From assembly GCA_014323765.1 (NCBI GenBank), contig JACONM010000012.1:115787-166185 (forward strand): 50,399 nucleotides of DNA, read 5' to 3'. This DNA is from Cellvibrionales bacterium. GTDB taxonomy: Bacteria > Pseudomonadota > Gammaproteobacteria > Pseudomonadales > GM7GCV1. Below are positions 36,653 to 46,654 of this stretch, piece after piece; the stretch's first letter is position 1; each line of letters begins with the position of its first letter. Made by a program: the position numbers and the translations under genes. The notes under the pieces are model-generated. The model worked only from the letters and a program-made list of their open reading frames with translations, ran no database searches and was not told where the DNA came from.

Positions 36653-37168
36653 ATGATCGACCATTACCTCCTCACCCTCATCGGCACCGACCGCCCCGGC
36701 CTAGTCGAGTCAATCGCCCGCACCATCGCCAAAAGCGGCGGCAACTGGGAAGAGAGCCGCCTAGCCAACCTGCGCGGCAAATTTGCCGGCATGGTATTGG
36801 CCGCGGTGCCACACCAAAATGCCGCAGATTTTACGCAGCAGGTGGATGCGCTAAAAACCGCCGAGCTATCGGTGCGCATCACCCGCATTCAAACCCCGCC
36901 GAGCGACAATCGCCGCACCCGCCACCTCCGCCTGCTGGCCAACGACCGCCCCGGCATTTTGCACGAACTAAGCGCGGCACTGACCAGCCTCAACGCCAAT
37001 GTCGAAGAGCTAACCAGCGACTGCATCCCTGCCCCCATGTCCAATCAGTCGCTGTTTCAGGCAACCTGCCGCCTCAGCCTGCCGGATTCGCTCGCCGATG
37101 AGTCACTAATCGCGGCACTAGAAAATCTGGCCGATGATTGGATGGTGGAACTTGCGCCGCCAGACTAA
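36653..37168 (+). CDS. GcvR-like double ACT domain regulator
   Basis: A 171-residue protein made of two ACT domains (about 1-80 and 85-170). Each starts with the typical turn: T-D-R-P-G-L-V-E-S-I and N-D-R-P-G-I-L-H-E-L. N-W-E-E-S-R-L-A-N-L-R-G-K-F-A-G-M is characteristic of the glycine cleavage system repressor family GcvR, which binds glycine and counteracts GcvA. No DNA-binding domain is present, as in GcvR. Whether it controls glycine cleavage here is inference. Its 3' end overlaps fldB by 35 bases. Confidence 0.85.
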   Translation: MIDHYLLTLIGTDRPGLVESIARTIAKSGGNWEESRLANLRGKFAGMVLAAVPHQNAADFTQQVDALKTAELSVRITRIQTPPSDNRRTRHLRLLANDRPGILHELSAALTSLNANVEELTSDCIPAPMSNQSLFQATCRLSLPDSLADESLIAALENLADDWMVELAPPD

Positions 37169-37715
37169 CCCCACGCCGCCCACGCAGATCGGCATCTTCT
37201 ACGGCAGCTCCACCTGCTACACCGAAATAGCCGCCGAGCGCATCCAAGAACTGCTTAGCCATCGCGCCACCCTACACAACATCGCCCACACCGCCCTGCA
37301 CCGCTGCGCCGCCTATCGAACCCTGCTATTCGGCATCCCCACTTGGGATTACGGCGAACTCCAAGAAGACTGGGACAGCCGCTGGGATGAACTCGATGCA
37401 CTGGAATTGACCGCCACCGACTGCGCCATTTTCGGCCTCGGCGACCAGCACGGCTACCCGCTATGGTTTCAAGATGCCATGGGCTATTTGCACCACCGGC
37501 TGGCAGCGCAGGGCGCAAAACTCGGCGGCTACTGGCCCAATCAGGGCTACAAATTCCAAGCCTCCAAAGCCCTCACCGCCGACGGCAAACAATTCCTAGG
37601 CTTGCCGCTCGATTATGAAAATCAAGCCGAATTGAGCGACCAACGCCTGCGCAAATGGCTCACCCAACTAGGGCTACTCGAAGGCGCAAAAGCAAACACC
37701 GGCGGCGCACCTTAA
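37134..37715 (+). CDS. fldB: Flavodoxin FldB
   Basis: An FMN-binding low-potential electron carrier. The phosphate loop [12 protein letters not shown] is the FldB form (cysteine in the loop). [14 protein letters not shown] and G-L-G-D-Q-H-G-Y line the flavin, and W-P-N-Q-G-Y-K-F follows. The ATG at 37134 gives 193 residues and overlaps the gcvR-like gene by 35 bases; a TTG at 37152 is the only nearer start. About 72 bases separate it from metG. Confidence 0.93.
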   Translation: MIGWWNLRRQTNPTPPTQIGIFYGSSTCYTEIAAERIQELLSHRATLHNIAHTALHRCAAYRTLLFGIPTWDYGELQEDWDSRWDELDALELTATDCAIFGLGDQHGYPLWFQDAMGYLHHRLAAQGAKLGGYWPNQGYKFQASKALTADGKQFLGLPLDYENQAELSDQRLRKWLTQLGLLEGAKANTGGAP

Positions 37716-37788
37716 GCGGCTTACTGCTACAATCGCCGCCCCGCCGCCGCCACAATCCCGCGCCCCATCAGGGGTTGCCCCGCATCGC

Positions 37789-39804
37789 ATGCCACGCCGC
37801 CGAATACTGGTTACCAGCGCCCTGCCCTACGCCAACGCGCCGCTACACCTCGGGCACATTCTAGAAGCGGTGCAAACCGACATCTGGGTGCGCTTCCAAC
37901 GCGCCCGCGGGCACGAATGCCACTACGTCTGCGCCGATGACGCGCACGGCACCGCCATCATGCTGAAAGCCGAAGAACGCAGCATCTCGCCAGAAGCCCA
38001 CATCGCCGAAATTCACCGCTCGCACCAGCAAGACCTCCGCCACTTTCTAATCGCGCTAGACCACTACCACTCCACCCACTCGGACGAAAACCGCCAGCTC
38101 TGCACTCAGATTTACCGCCGCCTAAAAGCCAATGGCCACATTATCAGCCGCCGCATCACCCAAGCCTTCGACGAAAAAAAGGGGCTATTCCTCGCCGACC
38201 GCTTCATCAAAGGCCGCTGCCCCCAATGCGGCGCCCCCGATCAATACGGCGACCACTGCGAACAGTGCGGCGCCACCTACGCGCCCACCGACCTGCAAAA
38301 CCCGGTCTCGGTGCTGTCCGGCACCCCGCCGATAAACCGCGAATCCGAACACTATTTTTTCGACCTGCCGCAGCTCGCCGACTTTTTACGCGACTGGCTA
38401 ACCAGCGGCAGCCTGCAAACCGAGGTCGCCAACAAGCTGCGCGAATGGCTGGAAGCCGGCCTGCACCCCTGGGACATCAGCCGCGATGCGCCCTACTTCG
38501 GCTTCGCCATCCCCGGCGCGCCCGACAAATTTTTCTACGTCTGGCTGGACGCGCCGATCGGCTACATGGCCAGCTTCCAAAACCTCGCCGAGCGCAATGG
38601 GCTGAAATTTGACGATTTCTGGGCGCAAGAAAATCAGGAAAAAACCGAGCTCTTCCACTTCATCGGCAAAGACATTATCAATTTCCACGGCCTATTCTGG
38701 CCCGCCATGCTGCACTCCGCCGGCCTACGCACCCCCAGCGGCATCTTCGCACACGGCTTCGTCACCGTCGACGGCACCAAAATGTCCAAATCGCGCGGCA
38801 CCTTCATCAACGCCGCCACCTGGCTGCAACACCTCGGCCCGGAGCCACTGCGCTATTACTACGCCGCCAAATTGGGCCCCGGCGTGGAAGACATCGACCT
38901 ATGCTTGCAAGATTTCGTCGTGCGAGTCAACGCGGACCTAGTCGGCAAACTGATCAACATCGCCAGCCGCTGCGCCGGCTTCGTCGCCAAACTCGGCAAC
39001 AACCGCCTCTCCGCCGCCCTCGCCGACCCCGCCCTCTGGCAAGCCGCCCTCGCCGCCGGCGACTCGATCGCCGCCCACTACGAAAACCGCGAATACGCCA
39101 AAGCCATGCGCACCATAATGCGCCAAGCCGACGCCGCCAACGAATACATCGCCGCCCGCCAACCCTGGAAACTCGCCAAACAGCCCGACCACGCCGCAGA
39201 AGTGCTCGCCATTTGCAGCATGGGGCTAAACCTGTTCCGCGTACTGATGATTTACCTACAACCCGTGCTACCAGACATGGCCGCCAAAAGTGCCGCCTTT
39301 TTACAATCCGACTTAAATTGGACGGATGATATCGAGCCGCTATTGGACCACCCCATCGCCCCCTTCAAACCGCTAATGCGCCGCATAGAACAGGCCCAAG
39401 TAGAAGCAGTAATCGCCGCCAGCAAACCGCCCCCCGATACGCCCGCGCCCGCAAACCACACCGCACCAGAACCCCATTCAGAAATTATCGAACTCGCCGA
39501 TTTCAGCAAAATCGACCTGCGAGTCGCCCGCATTCTGGAAGCCAGCAGCGTCGCAGGGGCCGATAAATTATTACGGCTAAAACTCGACCTCGGCGGCAAA
39601 ACCCGCACCGTCTTCGCCGGCATCAAAACCCACTACCGCCCGGAAGATCTCATCGGTCGCCACACCGTCCTAGTCGCCAACCTAAAACCCCGCAAAATGC
39701 GCTTCGGCACATCGGAAGGCATGGTCCTCTGCGCCGCCGATGGCGAAAATCTCCACCTGCTAGAACCCCACGCCGACGCCTCCCCCGGCTCCCGCATAGC
39801 CTAA
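37789..39804 (+). CDS. metG: Methionyl-tRNA synthetase
   Basis: A class I synthetase charging tRNA(Met), 671 residues (E. coli 677). [13 protein letters not shown] is the HIGH motif and G-T-K-M-S-K-S-R-G the KMSKS loop near 330. Between them a knuckle with two C-x2-C pairs (C-P-Q-C-G-A and C-E-Q-C-G-A) binds zinc. The C-terminal 110 residues form the EMAP/Trbp111-like tRNA-binding domain ([11 protein letters not shown], then [10 protein letters not shown]), which makes the dimeric form. It precedes rsxA with 120 bases between; metG beside rsxA is also seen in pseudomonads. Confidence 0.97.
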   Translation: MPRRRILVTSALPYANAPLHLGHILEAVQTDIWVRFQRARGHECHYVCADDAHGTAIMLKAEERSISPEAHIAEIHRSHQQDLRHFLIALDHYHSTHSDENRQLCTQIYRRLKANGHIISRRITQAFDEKKGLFLADRFIKGRCPQCGAPDQYGDHCEQCGATYAPTDLQNPVSVLSGTPPINRESEHYFFDLPQLADFLRDWLTSGSLQTEVANKLREWLEAGLHPWDISRDAPYFGFAIPGAPDKFFYVWLDAPIGYMASFQNLAERNGLKFDDFWAQENQEKTELFHFIGKDIINFHGLFWPAMLHSAGLRTPSGIFAHGFVTVDGTKMSKSRGTFINAATWLQHLGPEPLRYYYAAKLGPGVEDIDLCLQDFVVRVNADLVGKLINIASRCAGFVAKLGNNRLSAALADPALWQAALAAGDSIAAHYENREYAKAMRTIMRQADAANEYIAARQPWKLAKQPDHAAEVLAICSMGLNLFRVLMIYLQPVLPDMAAKSAAFLQSDLNWTDDIEPLLDHPIAPFKPLMRRIEQAQVEAVIAASKPPPDTPAPANHTAPEPHSEIIELADFSKIDLRVARILEASSVAGADKLLRLKLDLGGKTRTVFAGIKTHYRPEDLIGRHTVLVANLKPRKMRFGTSEGMVLCAADGENLHLLEPHADASPGSRIA

Positions 39805-39924
39805 GAGCACACCCCTGTAGCGAGTCCCATTTATTCCAAACTGCGCTAAATCCATTCATTTATATTCATTGCAGTTATATAACATGCCACCGATAATCCC
39901 CGCCAACCACCCCGGTAAAACGCC

Positions 39925-40500
39925 GTGAACGAATTGCTAATCATCCTCATCGGTGCCGTGCTGGTGAACAATTTTGTGCTGGTGCAGTTTCTCGGCCTGT
40001 GCCCCTTTATGGGGGTCTCCACCAAAGTCGAAAGCGCACTCGGCATGTCGCTGGCCACCGCCTTTGTGCTGACTTTGGCCTCCATTTGCAGCTATCTGGT
40101 CAACAGTTTTGTGCTCGCCCCGCTGGGCATCGAATTTTTGCAAACCATTTCTTTTATTTTGGTCATCGCCGCCGTGGTCTCCCTGTCCAAAATGTTCATC
40201 GAAAAAACTAGCCCACTGCTGTACCGGGTGTTGGGCATTTATATTCCGCTGATCACCACCAACTGCGCCGTCCTCGGCGTCGCCCTGCAAAACACCGCCA
40301 AGGCGCACAGCTTCCTGCAATCGGCAATCTACGGACTCGGAGCCGCGGGCGGCTTTGCGCTGGTATTGGTGCTGTTTTCCGCCATGCGCGAGCGCATCGC
40401 CGCCGCCGATGTGCCCTTGCCGTTCAAGGGGGCCGCCATCGGCATGGTCACCGCCGGGCTCATGTCGCTGGCCTTTATGGGCTTTAGCGGCCTCGTCTAA
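39925..40500 (+). CDS. rsxA: Electron transport complex subunit RsxA
   Basis: An integral membrane subunit of the Rsx/Rnf complex, which couples NADH/ferredoxin electron transfer to ion movement and in E. coli keeps SoxR reduced. It has 191 residues with six hydrophobic helices. [15 protein letters not shown] and [10 protein letters not shown] are the twin conserved cysteine motifs that hold an iron-sulfur cluster in the membrane. GTG start. Upstream (39805-39924) is AT-rich, but no promoter could be assigned. The order rsxABCDGE is intact. Confidence 0.95.
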   Translation: MNELLIILIGAVLVNNFVLVQFLGLCPFMGVSTKVESALGMSLATAFVLTLASICSYLVNSFVLAPLGIEFLQTISFILVIAAVVSLSKMFIEKTSPLLYRVLGIYIPLITTNCAVLGVALQNTAKAHSFLQSAIYGLGAAGGFALVLVLFSAMRERIAAADVPLPFKGAAIGMVTAGLMSLAFMGFSGLV

Positions 40501-40516
40501 GCCGGGAATACGCCGC

Positions 40517-41149
40517 ATGGCCGCCTTCTTTTCCACCCTGTTCGCCGACCCGACTCTGGCCTTCGCCATCGCCGCTCTAGTCGGGCTGGCGATATTCTTC
40601 GGCTGCCTGCTCGGAGCCGCCGCGCTACGCTTCAAAGTCGAGGGCGACCCGATCGTCCAGCAGATCGACCGTATCCTGCCGCAAACCCAATGCGGGCAAT
40701 GCGGCTTCCCCGGCTGCCGCCCCTACGCCCAGGCGATCGCCGCCGGCGAGGCCAAGATCAACCGCTGCCCACCGGGCGGCCAAGCCACCATCAACCAGCT
40801 GGCCGACCTGCTCGACACCGATCCCTTGCCGCTAGATGCCGCCAGCGGCGTGGAGCAGGAAGAAACCACAGTCGCCTTCATCATCGAAGAGCTCTGCATC
40901 GGCTGCACCAAATGCATCCAAGCCTGCCCGGTGGATGCCATCCTCGGCGCCGCGCAGCAAATGCACACGGTCATCGAAAGCGAATGCACTGGCTGCGACC
41001 TGTGCGTAGACCCCTGCCCAGTAGACTGCATCGAAATGCGACCGGTCGAAAAGGGGCTGACCGACTGGCATTGGCAGCTACCACCCAGCTCCGCGCAACA
41101 GCTAACCGGGGCGCGCTCCGCCAACCTAATCGCCACCGACCGCGCCTAA
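40517..41149 (+). CDS. rsxB: Electron transport complex subunit RsxB
   Basis: An iron-sulfur subunit with one N-terminal membrane helix (about 13-38), a four-cysteine cluster [10 protein letters not shown], and two 4Fe-4S ferredoxin motifs ([12 protein letters not shown] and [12 protein letters not shown]). The ATG at 40517 gives 210 residues and lies 16 bases after rsxA. The frame is open upstream, overlapping rsxA, but that part is a shadow. Confidence 0.95.
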   Translation: MAAFFSTLFADPTLAFAIAALVGLAIFFGCLLGAAALRFKVEGDPIVQQIDRILPQTQCGQCGFPGCRPYAQAIAAGEAKINRCPPGGQATINQLADLLDTDPLPLDAASGVEQEETTVAFIIEELCIGCTKCIQACPVDAILGAAQQMHTVIESECTGCDLCVDPCPVDCIEMRPVEKGLTDWHWQLPPSSAQQLTGARSANLIATDRA

Positions 41150-41172
41150 GCCTAAGCCCGAGCCTAGCCCCC

Positions 41173-43065
41173 ATGCAAACCATGCCGCCGGACTTCGTCA
41201 ACACGCCCTCGCCCGACCGCCCAATCACAGTGCGCCCGCGCCCGCTAGTCGGCGGCATCCACCCGCCGGAAAACAAAGCGCAAAGCCTACACCTCCCGAT
41301 CGCCACCGCCCCGCTCCCCGAACAGGTGATCTTGCCGCTAACCATGCACGCCGGCAGTGCCGCCAAACCCGTGGTGCAGGTGGGCGACACAGTCGCCACC
41401 GGGCAGCTACTGGCACGCGCCGATGGCCCGGTCAGCGCGGCGGTTCACGCCTCTCTCTCCGGCCGCGTCATCGCCATCGAAGACCGCCCGATCGCCCATT
41501 CATCCGGGCTAAACGCGCCCTGCGTGGTCATCGAATCCGATGGCGAAGACCGCTGGACAGAACTGCACCCAACCGCCGATTACCGCGCCCTGCGCCCCGC
41601 CGAGCTGCGCCACAAATTGCAAGATGCCGGGCTGGCCGGGCTAGGCGGGGCCGGCTTCCCCACCGCCGCCAAATTAAACGCCAGCCAACCGATCCACAGC
41701 CTGATCATCAACGGCGCCGAATGCGAGCCCTACATCACCGCCGACCACGCCCTCATGCGCGAACATGCGGACCAAATCATCGCCGGCACCCTCCTACTGG
41801 CGTACATTCTGGACGAACCGGCGCAGATCCTGATCGGCATCGAAGCCAACAAACCCGATGCGATCGCCGCCATGGACCGCGCCATCCGGGTCGCCGGCGA
41901 CCGCCGCCTCAGCCTGCACACTTTTCCGGCGCGTTACCCCTCCGGCGGCGAAAAGCAGATCATCCAAATTCTGACCGGGCGCGAAGTCCCCGCCGCCGCC
42001 CTGCCCGCCGAACTCGGCATTCTGGTGCAAAACCCCGGCACCGCAGTGGCCGCGCTACACGCCATCAACCATGGACGCCCGCTCATCTCACGCATCACCA
42101 CCCTAGTCGGCAAAGCCCTCACCACCGAACGCAATTTCCACGTGCGCCTCGGCACCCCGGTGCAATGCATGCTGGACCATGCCGGCATAGACCCAAACCG
42201 CGCCGATCGGGTCATTATGGGCGGCCCCATGATGGGTTTCAGCCTGCTGCGCACCGATGTGCCGATCACCAAGATCACCAACTGCCTGCTGGTGCCCACC
42301 CGCGCCGAACTGCCGCCCGCCCCGCCCGCGCTGGCCTGCATCCGCTGCGGTCACTGCGCCGAGGTCTGCCCGGCCAGCCTGCTGCCGCAACAGCTATTCT
42401 GGTACGCCCAATCCGAAGACCACGAGCGGCTCAAAGACCACAACCTGTTCGATTGCATCGAATGCGGAGCCTGCGCCTACGTCTGCCCCAGCCACATCCC
42501 GCTGGTGCAGTATTACCGCGCCGCCAAGGGCGACATCCGCACCGCCGAGCGTGAAAAAGTCAAATCCGACCGCGCCCGCGCCCGCTTCGAAGCCCGCCAA
42601 GAGCGAGTCGCCCAACAAGCCGCCGAACGCGCCGCAAAACGCCGCAAACGCATGGCCGCCGCCAAAGCCCGCCAGGCCGCCGGTCCGGTCGCCGGCCCAA
42701 TCGCCAGTTCGATCACCAGTTCGATCAAAAGCCTCGCCCTAGACGACAACGCCGCCGCCCTCATCGCCCAAGCGCAAGCCCGAGTCGCGCAGGCCGACAG
42801 CGACCCCGCCGCAACTCGCGCCCGGCTGGAACGCCAGCAGCAAACCCTAACCGAGCGCATCGAGCAGTTCACCGCCAAAGCCCAAGCCGCCCCCACCGCC
42901 CAGCAGCGCGACCACTTCATCGCCCAACAAAAAAACGCCACTCAACGCCTGCGCGCCACCAAACAAAAACTCAAAAACCTACCCCGCCCCGAACCGCCCA
43001 ACGCTCAAGACCCCAAAAATGCGCCGGCGACACCCCCACCGCCGTCCGACGAGCGCGGGGCCTAA
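41173..43065 (+). CDS. rsxC: Electron transport complex subunit RsxC
   Basis: The NADH- and FMN-binding subunit at the cytoplasmic face. G-G-I-H-P-P-E-N-K starts the conserved part, with G-L-G-G-A-G-F-P-T-A-A-K and N-G-A-E-C-E-P-Y in the NADH/FMN fold. Two ferredoxin motifs follow (C-I-R-C-G-H-C-A-E-V-C-P and C-I-E-C-G-A-C-A-Y-V-C-P near 385-440). The C-terminal 175 residues are Ala/Arg/Gln-rich coiled-coil sequence, usual for RsxC but variable in length. The ATG at 41173 gives 630 residues (E. coli 740). The open frame runs upstream through rsxB, but that part is not protein-like. Confidence 0.95.
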   Translation: MQTMPPDFVNTPSPDRPITVRPRPLVGGIHPPENKAQSLHLPIATAPLPEQVILPLTMHAGSAAKPVVQVGDTVATGQLLARADGPVSAAVHASLSGRVIAIEDRPIAHSSGLNAPCVVIESDGEDRWTELHPTADYRALRPAELRHKLQDAGLAGLGGAGFPTAAKLNASQPIHSLIINGAECEPYITADHALMREHADQIIAGTLLLAYILDEPAQILIGIEANKPDAIAAMDRAIRVAGDRRLSLHTFPARYPSGGEKQIIQILTGREVPAAALPAELGILVQNPGTAVAALHAINHGRPLISRITTLVGKALTTERNFHVRLGTPVQCMLDHAGIDPNRADRVIMGGPMMGFSLLRTDVPITKITNCLLVPTRAELPPAPPALACIRCGHCAEVCPASLLPQQLFWYAQSEDHERLKDHNLFDCIECGACAYVCPSHIPLVQYYRAAKGDIRTAEREKVKSDRARARFEARQERVAQQAAERAAKRRKRMAAAKARQAAGPVAGPIASSITSSIKSLALDDNAAALIAQAQARVAQADSDPAATRARLERQQQTLTERIEQFTAKAQAAPTAQQRDHFIAQQKNATQRLRATKQKLKNLPRPEPPNAQDPKNAPATPPPPSDERGA

Positions 43066-43068
43066 CCC

Positions 43069-44121
43069 ATGCTAAAACGCATCAGCTCCCCGCATGCGCA
43101 CGGGTCACTCGACACCGCCGGACTCATGCGCACCCTCTGCCTAGCCGCCCTGCCGGGGCTGGCGGCGATAACTTGGTTTTACGGCTGGGGCACCCTGATC
43201 AACCTCGCCTGGGCCATCGCCCTAGCCCTAATTATGGAGGCGGCGATCATGCGCCTGCGTGGCCGCCCGCTCAGCCCCTATATCGGCGACTACAGCGCGG
43301 TAGTCACCGCCGGGCTACTGGCCCTATCGCTGCCGCCCTACACCCCCTGGTGGGCCACTCTAGTCGGTATCGCCTTCGCCATTCCCATCGCCAAACACCT
43401 CTACGGCGGACTGGGCTACAACCCCTTTAATCCGGCCATGGTCGGCTACGTCGTGCTATTGATCAGCTTTCCGGTGCCCATGGTCGAATGGGCCAGCCCC
43501 CGCGGTCTAGCAGAACAGATCCCCGGCCCGCTAACCGCTCTCGAGATAATTTTTCTCGGCACTGCCCCGCCGGACGGGGTCACCGGAGCCACCGCGCTGG
43601 ACATCCTCAAGCAAAACACCAGCCTGACCCTAGCGCAGCTCTACACCAGCGAGCCGCTCTTTGCCGCCGGTCGCATCGCCGCCGCCGGTAGCGAATGGGT
43701 GAACCTCGCATTTTTAGCCGGCGGACTCTGGCTACTGTGGCGGCGGGTCTATAGCTGGCATGCGCCAGTTGGCATGCTTGCCAGCCTGCTAGTACTGTCG
43801 ACTCTTTTCTACGACAACGGCAGCTCGGCAAGCCTAGGATCGCCGCTGTTTCACCTGTTCACCGGCGCCACCATGCTAGGCGCATTTTTTATCATCACCG
43901 ACCCCGTTTCCGGCTGCACCAGCAATCTGGGGCGGCTACTGTTCGGCATCGGGGCTGGGACCCTAACCTTCGTCATCCGCGCCTGGGGCAACTATCCGGA
44001 CGCGGTCGCCTTCGGCGTGTTACTGATGAACTTTGCCGCCCCCCTGCTCGATTATTACAGCCTGCCGCGCACTTACGGCCACGCCAAACGCCGGCAAGTG
44101 CGCATCCGCAAAAATCAATGA
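43069..44121 (+). CDS. rsxD: Electron transport complex subunit RsxD
   Basis: A membrane subunit of 350 residues with about nine or ten helices. The covalent FMN site is the threonine of D-G-V-T-G-A-T-A-L near residue 180. G-G-L-G-Y-N-P-F-N-P-A-M and F-I-I-T-D-P-V-S-G are further family motifs. It starts 3 bases after the rsxC stop and overlaps rsxG by 4. Confidence 0.95.
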   Translation: MLKRISSPHAHGSLDTAGLMRTLCLAALPGLAAITWFYGWGTLINLAWAIALALIMEAAIMRLRGRPLSPYIGDYSAVVTAGLLALSLPPYTPWWATLVGIAFAIPIAKHLYGGLGYNPFNPAMVGYVVLLISFPVPMVEWASPRGLAEQIPGPLTALEIIFLGTAPPDGVTGATALDILKQNTSLTLAQLYTSEPLFAAGRIAAAGSEWVNLAFLAGGLWLLWRRVYSWHAPVGMLASLLVLSTLFYDNGSSASLGSPLFHLFTGATMLGAFFIITDPVSGCTSNLGRLLFGIGAGTLTFVIRAWGNYPDAVAFGVLLMNFAAPLLDYYSLPRTYGHAKRRQVRIRKNQ

Positions 44122-44813
44122 AAAACTACGCCACCGCCGCCCTGCGCAGTGCCACCCGCCTCGGCACCTTCGCCCTGGCCACCGCGCTGATTCTGGGGCT
44201 GACCTACGTGCAAACCCGCGACCCGATCGCCGAATCCCAACGCCGCGCCGCCGAACAGGCCCTGCTGGAAGTGTTAGGCACACACCCCTTCGATAACGAC
44301 CTGCTAACCGACCAGCTGCCGATGAGCACAGATCTCGCCGCCGCGCTAAACCTAGACACCGCCGCACCCGAACTGCGAATGGTGCGGGTGGCGCGGCTAA
44401 ACGGCGAACCGACCGGCTTTATCTTCCAAGCGGTGGCGCCAGATGGCTATTCCGGCGCCATCCGCCTGCTGCTAGGAATCGACCGCAATGGCCAGCTGCT
44501 CGGCGTACGCGCCGTGGCACACCGCGAAACCCCGGGCCTCGGCGATAAGATCGACGCAAAAAAGCACCCCTGGATCAGCCAATTTGCCGGCCTATCACTG
44601 CAAAATCCGCCGCTCGCGGACTGGGCAGTAAAACCCGATGGCGGCTATTTTGATGCCTTCACCGGCGCGACCATCACCCCCCGCGCCGTGGTCGGCATTC
44701 TGCGCACCGCCCTGCAACAATACGCCGCCGAGCGCGACCGCCTATTGGCACTTGCCCACGAACCGCGCGAACAGGGGAACGAACATGGAGAGCAACTCAA
44801 TGGCAACCAGTAA
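44118..44813 (+). CDS. rsxG: Electron transport complex subunit RsxG
   Basis: A periplasmic FMN-carrying subunit with one N-terminal membrane anchor (about 12-35). The FMN threonine is in F-T-G-A-T-I-T near residue 180. E-T-P-G-L-G-D-K-I marks the fold. It has 231 residues, about 25 more than E. coli at the C-terminus. It overlaps rsxD by 4 bases (ATGA) and rsxE by 29. Confidence 0.95.
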   Translation: MKNYATAALRSATRLGTFALATALILGLTYVQTRDPIAESQRRAAEQALLEVLGTHPFDNDLLTDQLPMSTDLAAALNLDTAAPELRMVRVARLNGEPTGFIFQAVAPDGYSGAIRLLLGIDRNGQLLGVRAVAHRETPGLGDKIDAKKHPWISQFAGLSLQNPPLADWAVKPDGGYFDAFTGATITPRAVVGILRTALQQYAAERDRLLALAHEPREQGNEHGEQLNGNQ

Positions 44814-45510
44814 CTGGGCAGAAATCACCCGCATGGGGCTGTGGGATAAAAACCCGGCCCTGGTGCAACTACTCGGCCTCTGCCCGCTGTTGGCGGTAAC
44901 TGGCTCCGTGGTCAACGCCCTGGGGTTGGGGCTCGCCACCCTACTGGTACTGACTGGCTCCAACCTAGCGGTATCGCTAATCCGCCACCATGTAACCGAC
45001 ATCATCCGCCTACCCGCTTTTGTGATGATCATCGCCACTTTCACCACCTGCACCGAGCTCCTAATGCGCGCCTACACCTACGAGCTTTACCAAATTCTAG
45101 GGCTATTCATCGCCCTGATCGTCACCAACTGCACCATCCTAGGCCGCGCCGAAGCCTTCGCCAGCAAAAACCCGCTCGGCCCCGCACTACTCGATGGCCT
45201 AATGATGGGGCTGGGCTTTATGGCTGTGCTGCTGGTGCTCGGCGCGGTGCGCGAGCTGCTCGGCACCGGGGCGATTTTCGCCGATATGCACCTGCTGTTT
45301 GGCGCCGGCGTGGACTGGAAAATGACTCTAGTCGCGGTCGATTCCGGCATGCTGGTGGCCATTTTGCCGCCCGGAGCCTTCCTCATCACCGGGCTGCTGA
45401 TCGCACTAAAAAATCGCATCGACCAACAGATCGAAATGCGCCGCCTAGCCAAGGCCCCGCCGATCGAAGTCGGCTCGCGTCGAGTGCGGACCACCGGCCA
45501 CATCCGCTAA
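44785..45510 (+). CDS. rsxE: Electron transport complex subunit RsxE
   Basis: A membrane subunit related to RsxA, 241 residues with six helices. [16 protein letters not shown] and [13 protein letters not shown] are the paired cysteine motifs. The ATG at 44785 has AGGGG eight bases upstream; an in-frame ATG at 44800 is possible. It ends the rsx operon; nth, its usual follower, is elsewhere and pdxH comes next after 20 bases. Confidence 0.95.
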   Translation: MESNSMATSNWAEITRMGLWDKNPALVQLLGLCPLLAVTGSVVNALGLGLATLLVLTGSNLAVSLIRHHVTDIIRLPAFVMIIATFTTCTELLMRAYTYELYQILGLFIALIVTNCTILGRAEAFASKNPLGPALLDGLMMGLGFMAVLLVLGAVRELLGTGAIFADMHLLFGAGVDWKMTLVAVDSGMLVAILPPGAFLITGLLIALKNRIDQQIEMRRLAKAPPIEVGSRRVRTTGHIR

Positions 45511-45530
45511 CCGACTAGGATGCCGCCAAA

Positions 45531-46166
45531 ATGTCGCCGGACTCCAATACCCGCCCCGCCCAGCACCCCCCGCTGCGCCGCACCGACCTAGACCCCGACC
45601 CCTTCGCGCAATTTGCTATCTGGTACAAGCAGGCGGAAGTAAAATGCCAACGCTACCCCAACCCGATCGCCCTAGCGACCAGCACGACAGATGGGCGACC
45701 GCTGGTACGCACCGTGCTACTAAAAGGGATCGACCACCGCGGCTTTTGCTTTTACAGCAACTACCGCAGCCGCAAAGCCGCGCATCTGGACGCCAACCCC
45801 GCCGCCGCTTTCTGCCTGTACTGGGAAGAATTGGAGCGGCAAATTATCGTCGCCGGCCAAGTAGAAAAAATGAGCACCGCAGAATCCGCCGCCTACTTCG
45901 CCACCCGCCCGCACGGCAGCCAGCTCGGGGCCCACGCCTCGCCGCAAAGCCAGCCGCTACCCGACCGCGCCGCACTGGAAACCCGAATGCAAAAACTGCG
46001 CAAACAGTACGCCGATCGCAAAGTGCCCTGCCCGCCGCACTGGGGCGGCTATCGCCTAGTGCCCGACAGCGTGGAATTTTGGCAGGGGCAAGCGGACCGC
46101 CTGCACGACCGCTTCCTCTACCGCGCAAGCCCGGACGGTTGGACCCTAACCCGCCTAGCTCCCTAA
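45531..46166 (+). CDS. pdxH: Pyridoxamine 5'-phosphate oxidase
   Basis: An FMN enzyme that makes pyridoxal phosphate from PNP or PMP. It has 211 residues. R-T-V-L-L-K-G-I-D and F-Y-S-N-Y-R-S-R-K-A line the FMN and phosphate sites. S-x-Q-S-Q-P-L and P-x-H-W-G-G-Y-R-L-V-P precede the C-terminal R-L-H-D-R-F-L-Y-R, which binds substrate. It lies 20 bases after rsxE and may be cotranscribed. Confidence 0.96.
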   Translation: MSPDSNTRPAQHPPLRRTDLDPDPFAQFAIWYKQAEVKCQRYPNPIALATSTTDGRPLVRTVLLKGIDHRGFCFYSNYRSRKAAHLDANPAAAFCLYWEELERQIIVAGQVEKMSTAESAAYFATRPHGSQLGAHASPQSQPLPDRAALETRMQKLRKQYADRKVPCPPHWGGYRLVPDSVEFWQGQADRLHDRFLYRASPDGWTLTRLAP

Positions 46167-46196
46167 AATCGCCCTGCCCGCCCTGCCCTGCTACCC

Positions 46197-46511
46197 CTAA
46201 ATATCCACCACCGGCAAAAACTCAAAAGCCGGCTCTTCGTAAGGGTGTGCCGCCAGCAAAGCTCGCTTGACCGCCGCCGCCCGCGCCTGCGGCACCAGCA
46301 CTTCCAGCCGCCATTCATCGACATATTCCAGTCGCCCGCGCTCACCAAGGGTCGGGTTACTGCCCGCCTGCGGGCAAAACTGCCCCCGCCCAAGCACCTG
46401 CCAAGCGCACTGCGCGTACCCGCCCAACACCCCAGCCCCAGCCGCAAACAACGCACTCTTGACCGCCTCCAGCTGCGCATCCGGGACATAGACGATCAAT
46501 TTGTAATTCAC
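46197..46511 (-). CDS. YqfO-type (Nif3/CutA-like fold) small protein
   Basis: A 104-residue protein resembling the insert domain of Nif3/YqfO proteins, occurring here alone: Y-K-L-I-V-Y-V-P at the start, G-A-G-V-L-G-G-Y-A-Q-C-A-W, G-Q-F-C-P-Q-A-G-S-N-P, and the closing H-P-Y-E-E-P-A-F-E. The standalone form is common in proteobacteria; its function is not known. I chose the GTG at 46511, because the conserved part starts there and GAGG lies about 9 bases upstream. The longer open frame to 46718 runs into the TonB gene region and is unconserved. It is divergent from the TonB-domain gene. Confidence 0.83.
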   Translation of the reverse strand: MNYKLIVYVPDAQLEAVKSALFAAGAGVLGGYAQCAWQVLGRGQFCPQAGSNPTLGERGRLEYVDEWRLEVLVPQARAAAVKRALLAAHPYEEPAFEFLPVVDI

Positions 46512-46654
46512 CCGCGTCCCTCGCCGCAGTAGATTTACCGCACAATATAAACTGGCATGGCGGTAAAAAGCCTTTAAGATAGCAGCGAGCACGGCGGTGT
46601 CGAGCGGCTCAATATAGCAAACGGGCCGGGCACCGGGGAGATGGAGGGGGAAAG

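Noticed and set aside
40690-41172. Long upstream extension of rsxC through rsxB
   Set aside because: It is an out-of-frame shadow of rsxB; RsxC homology begins just after the ATG at 41173.
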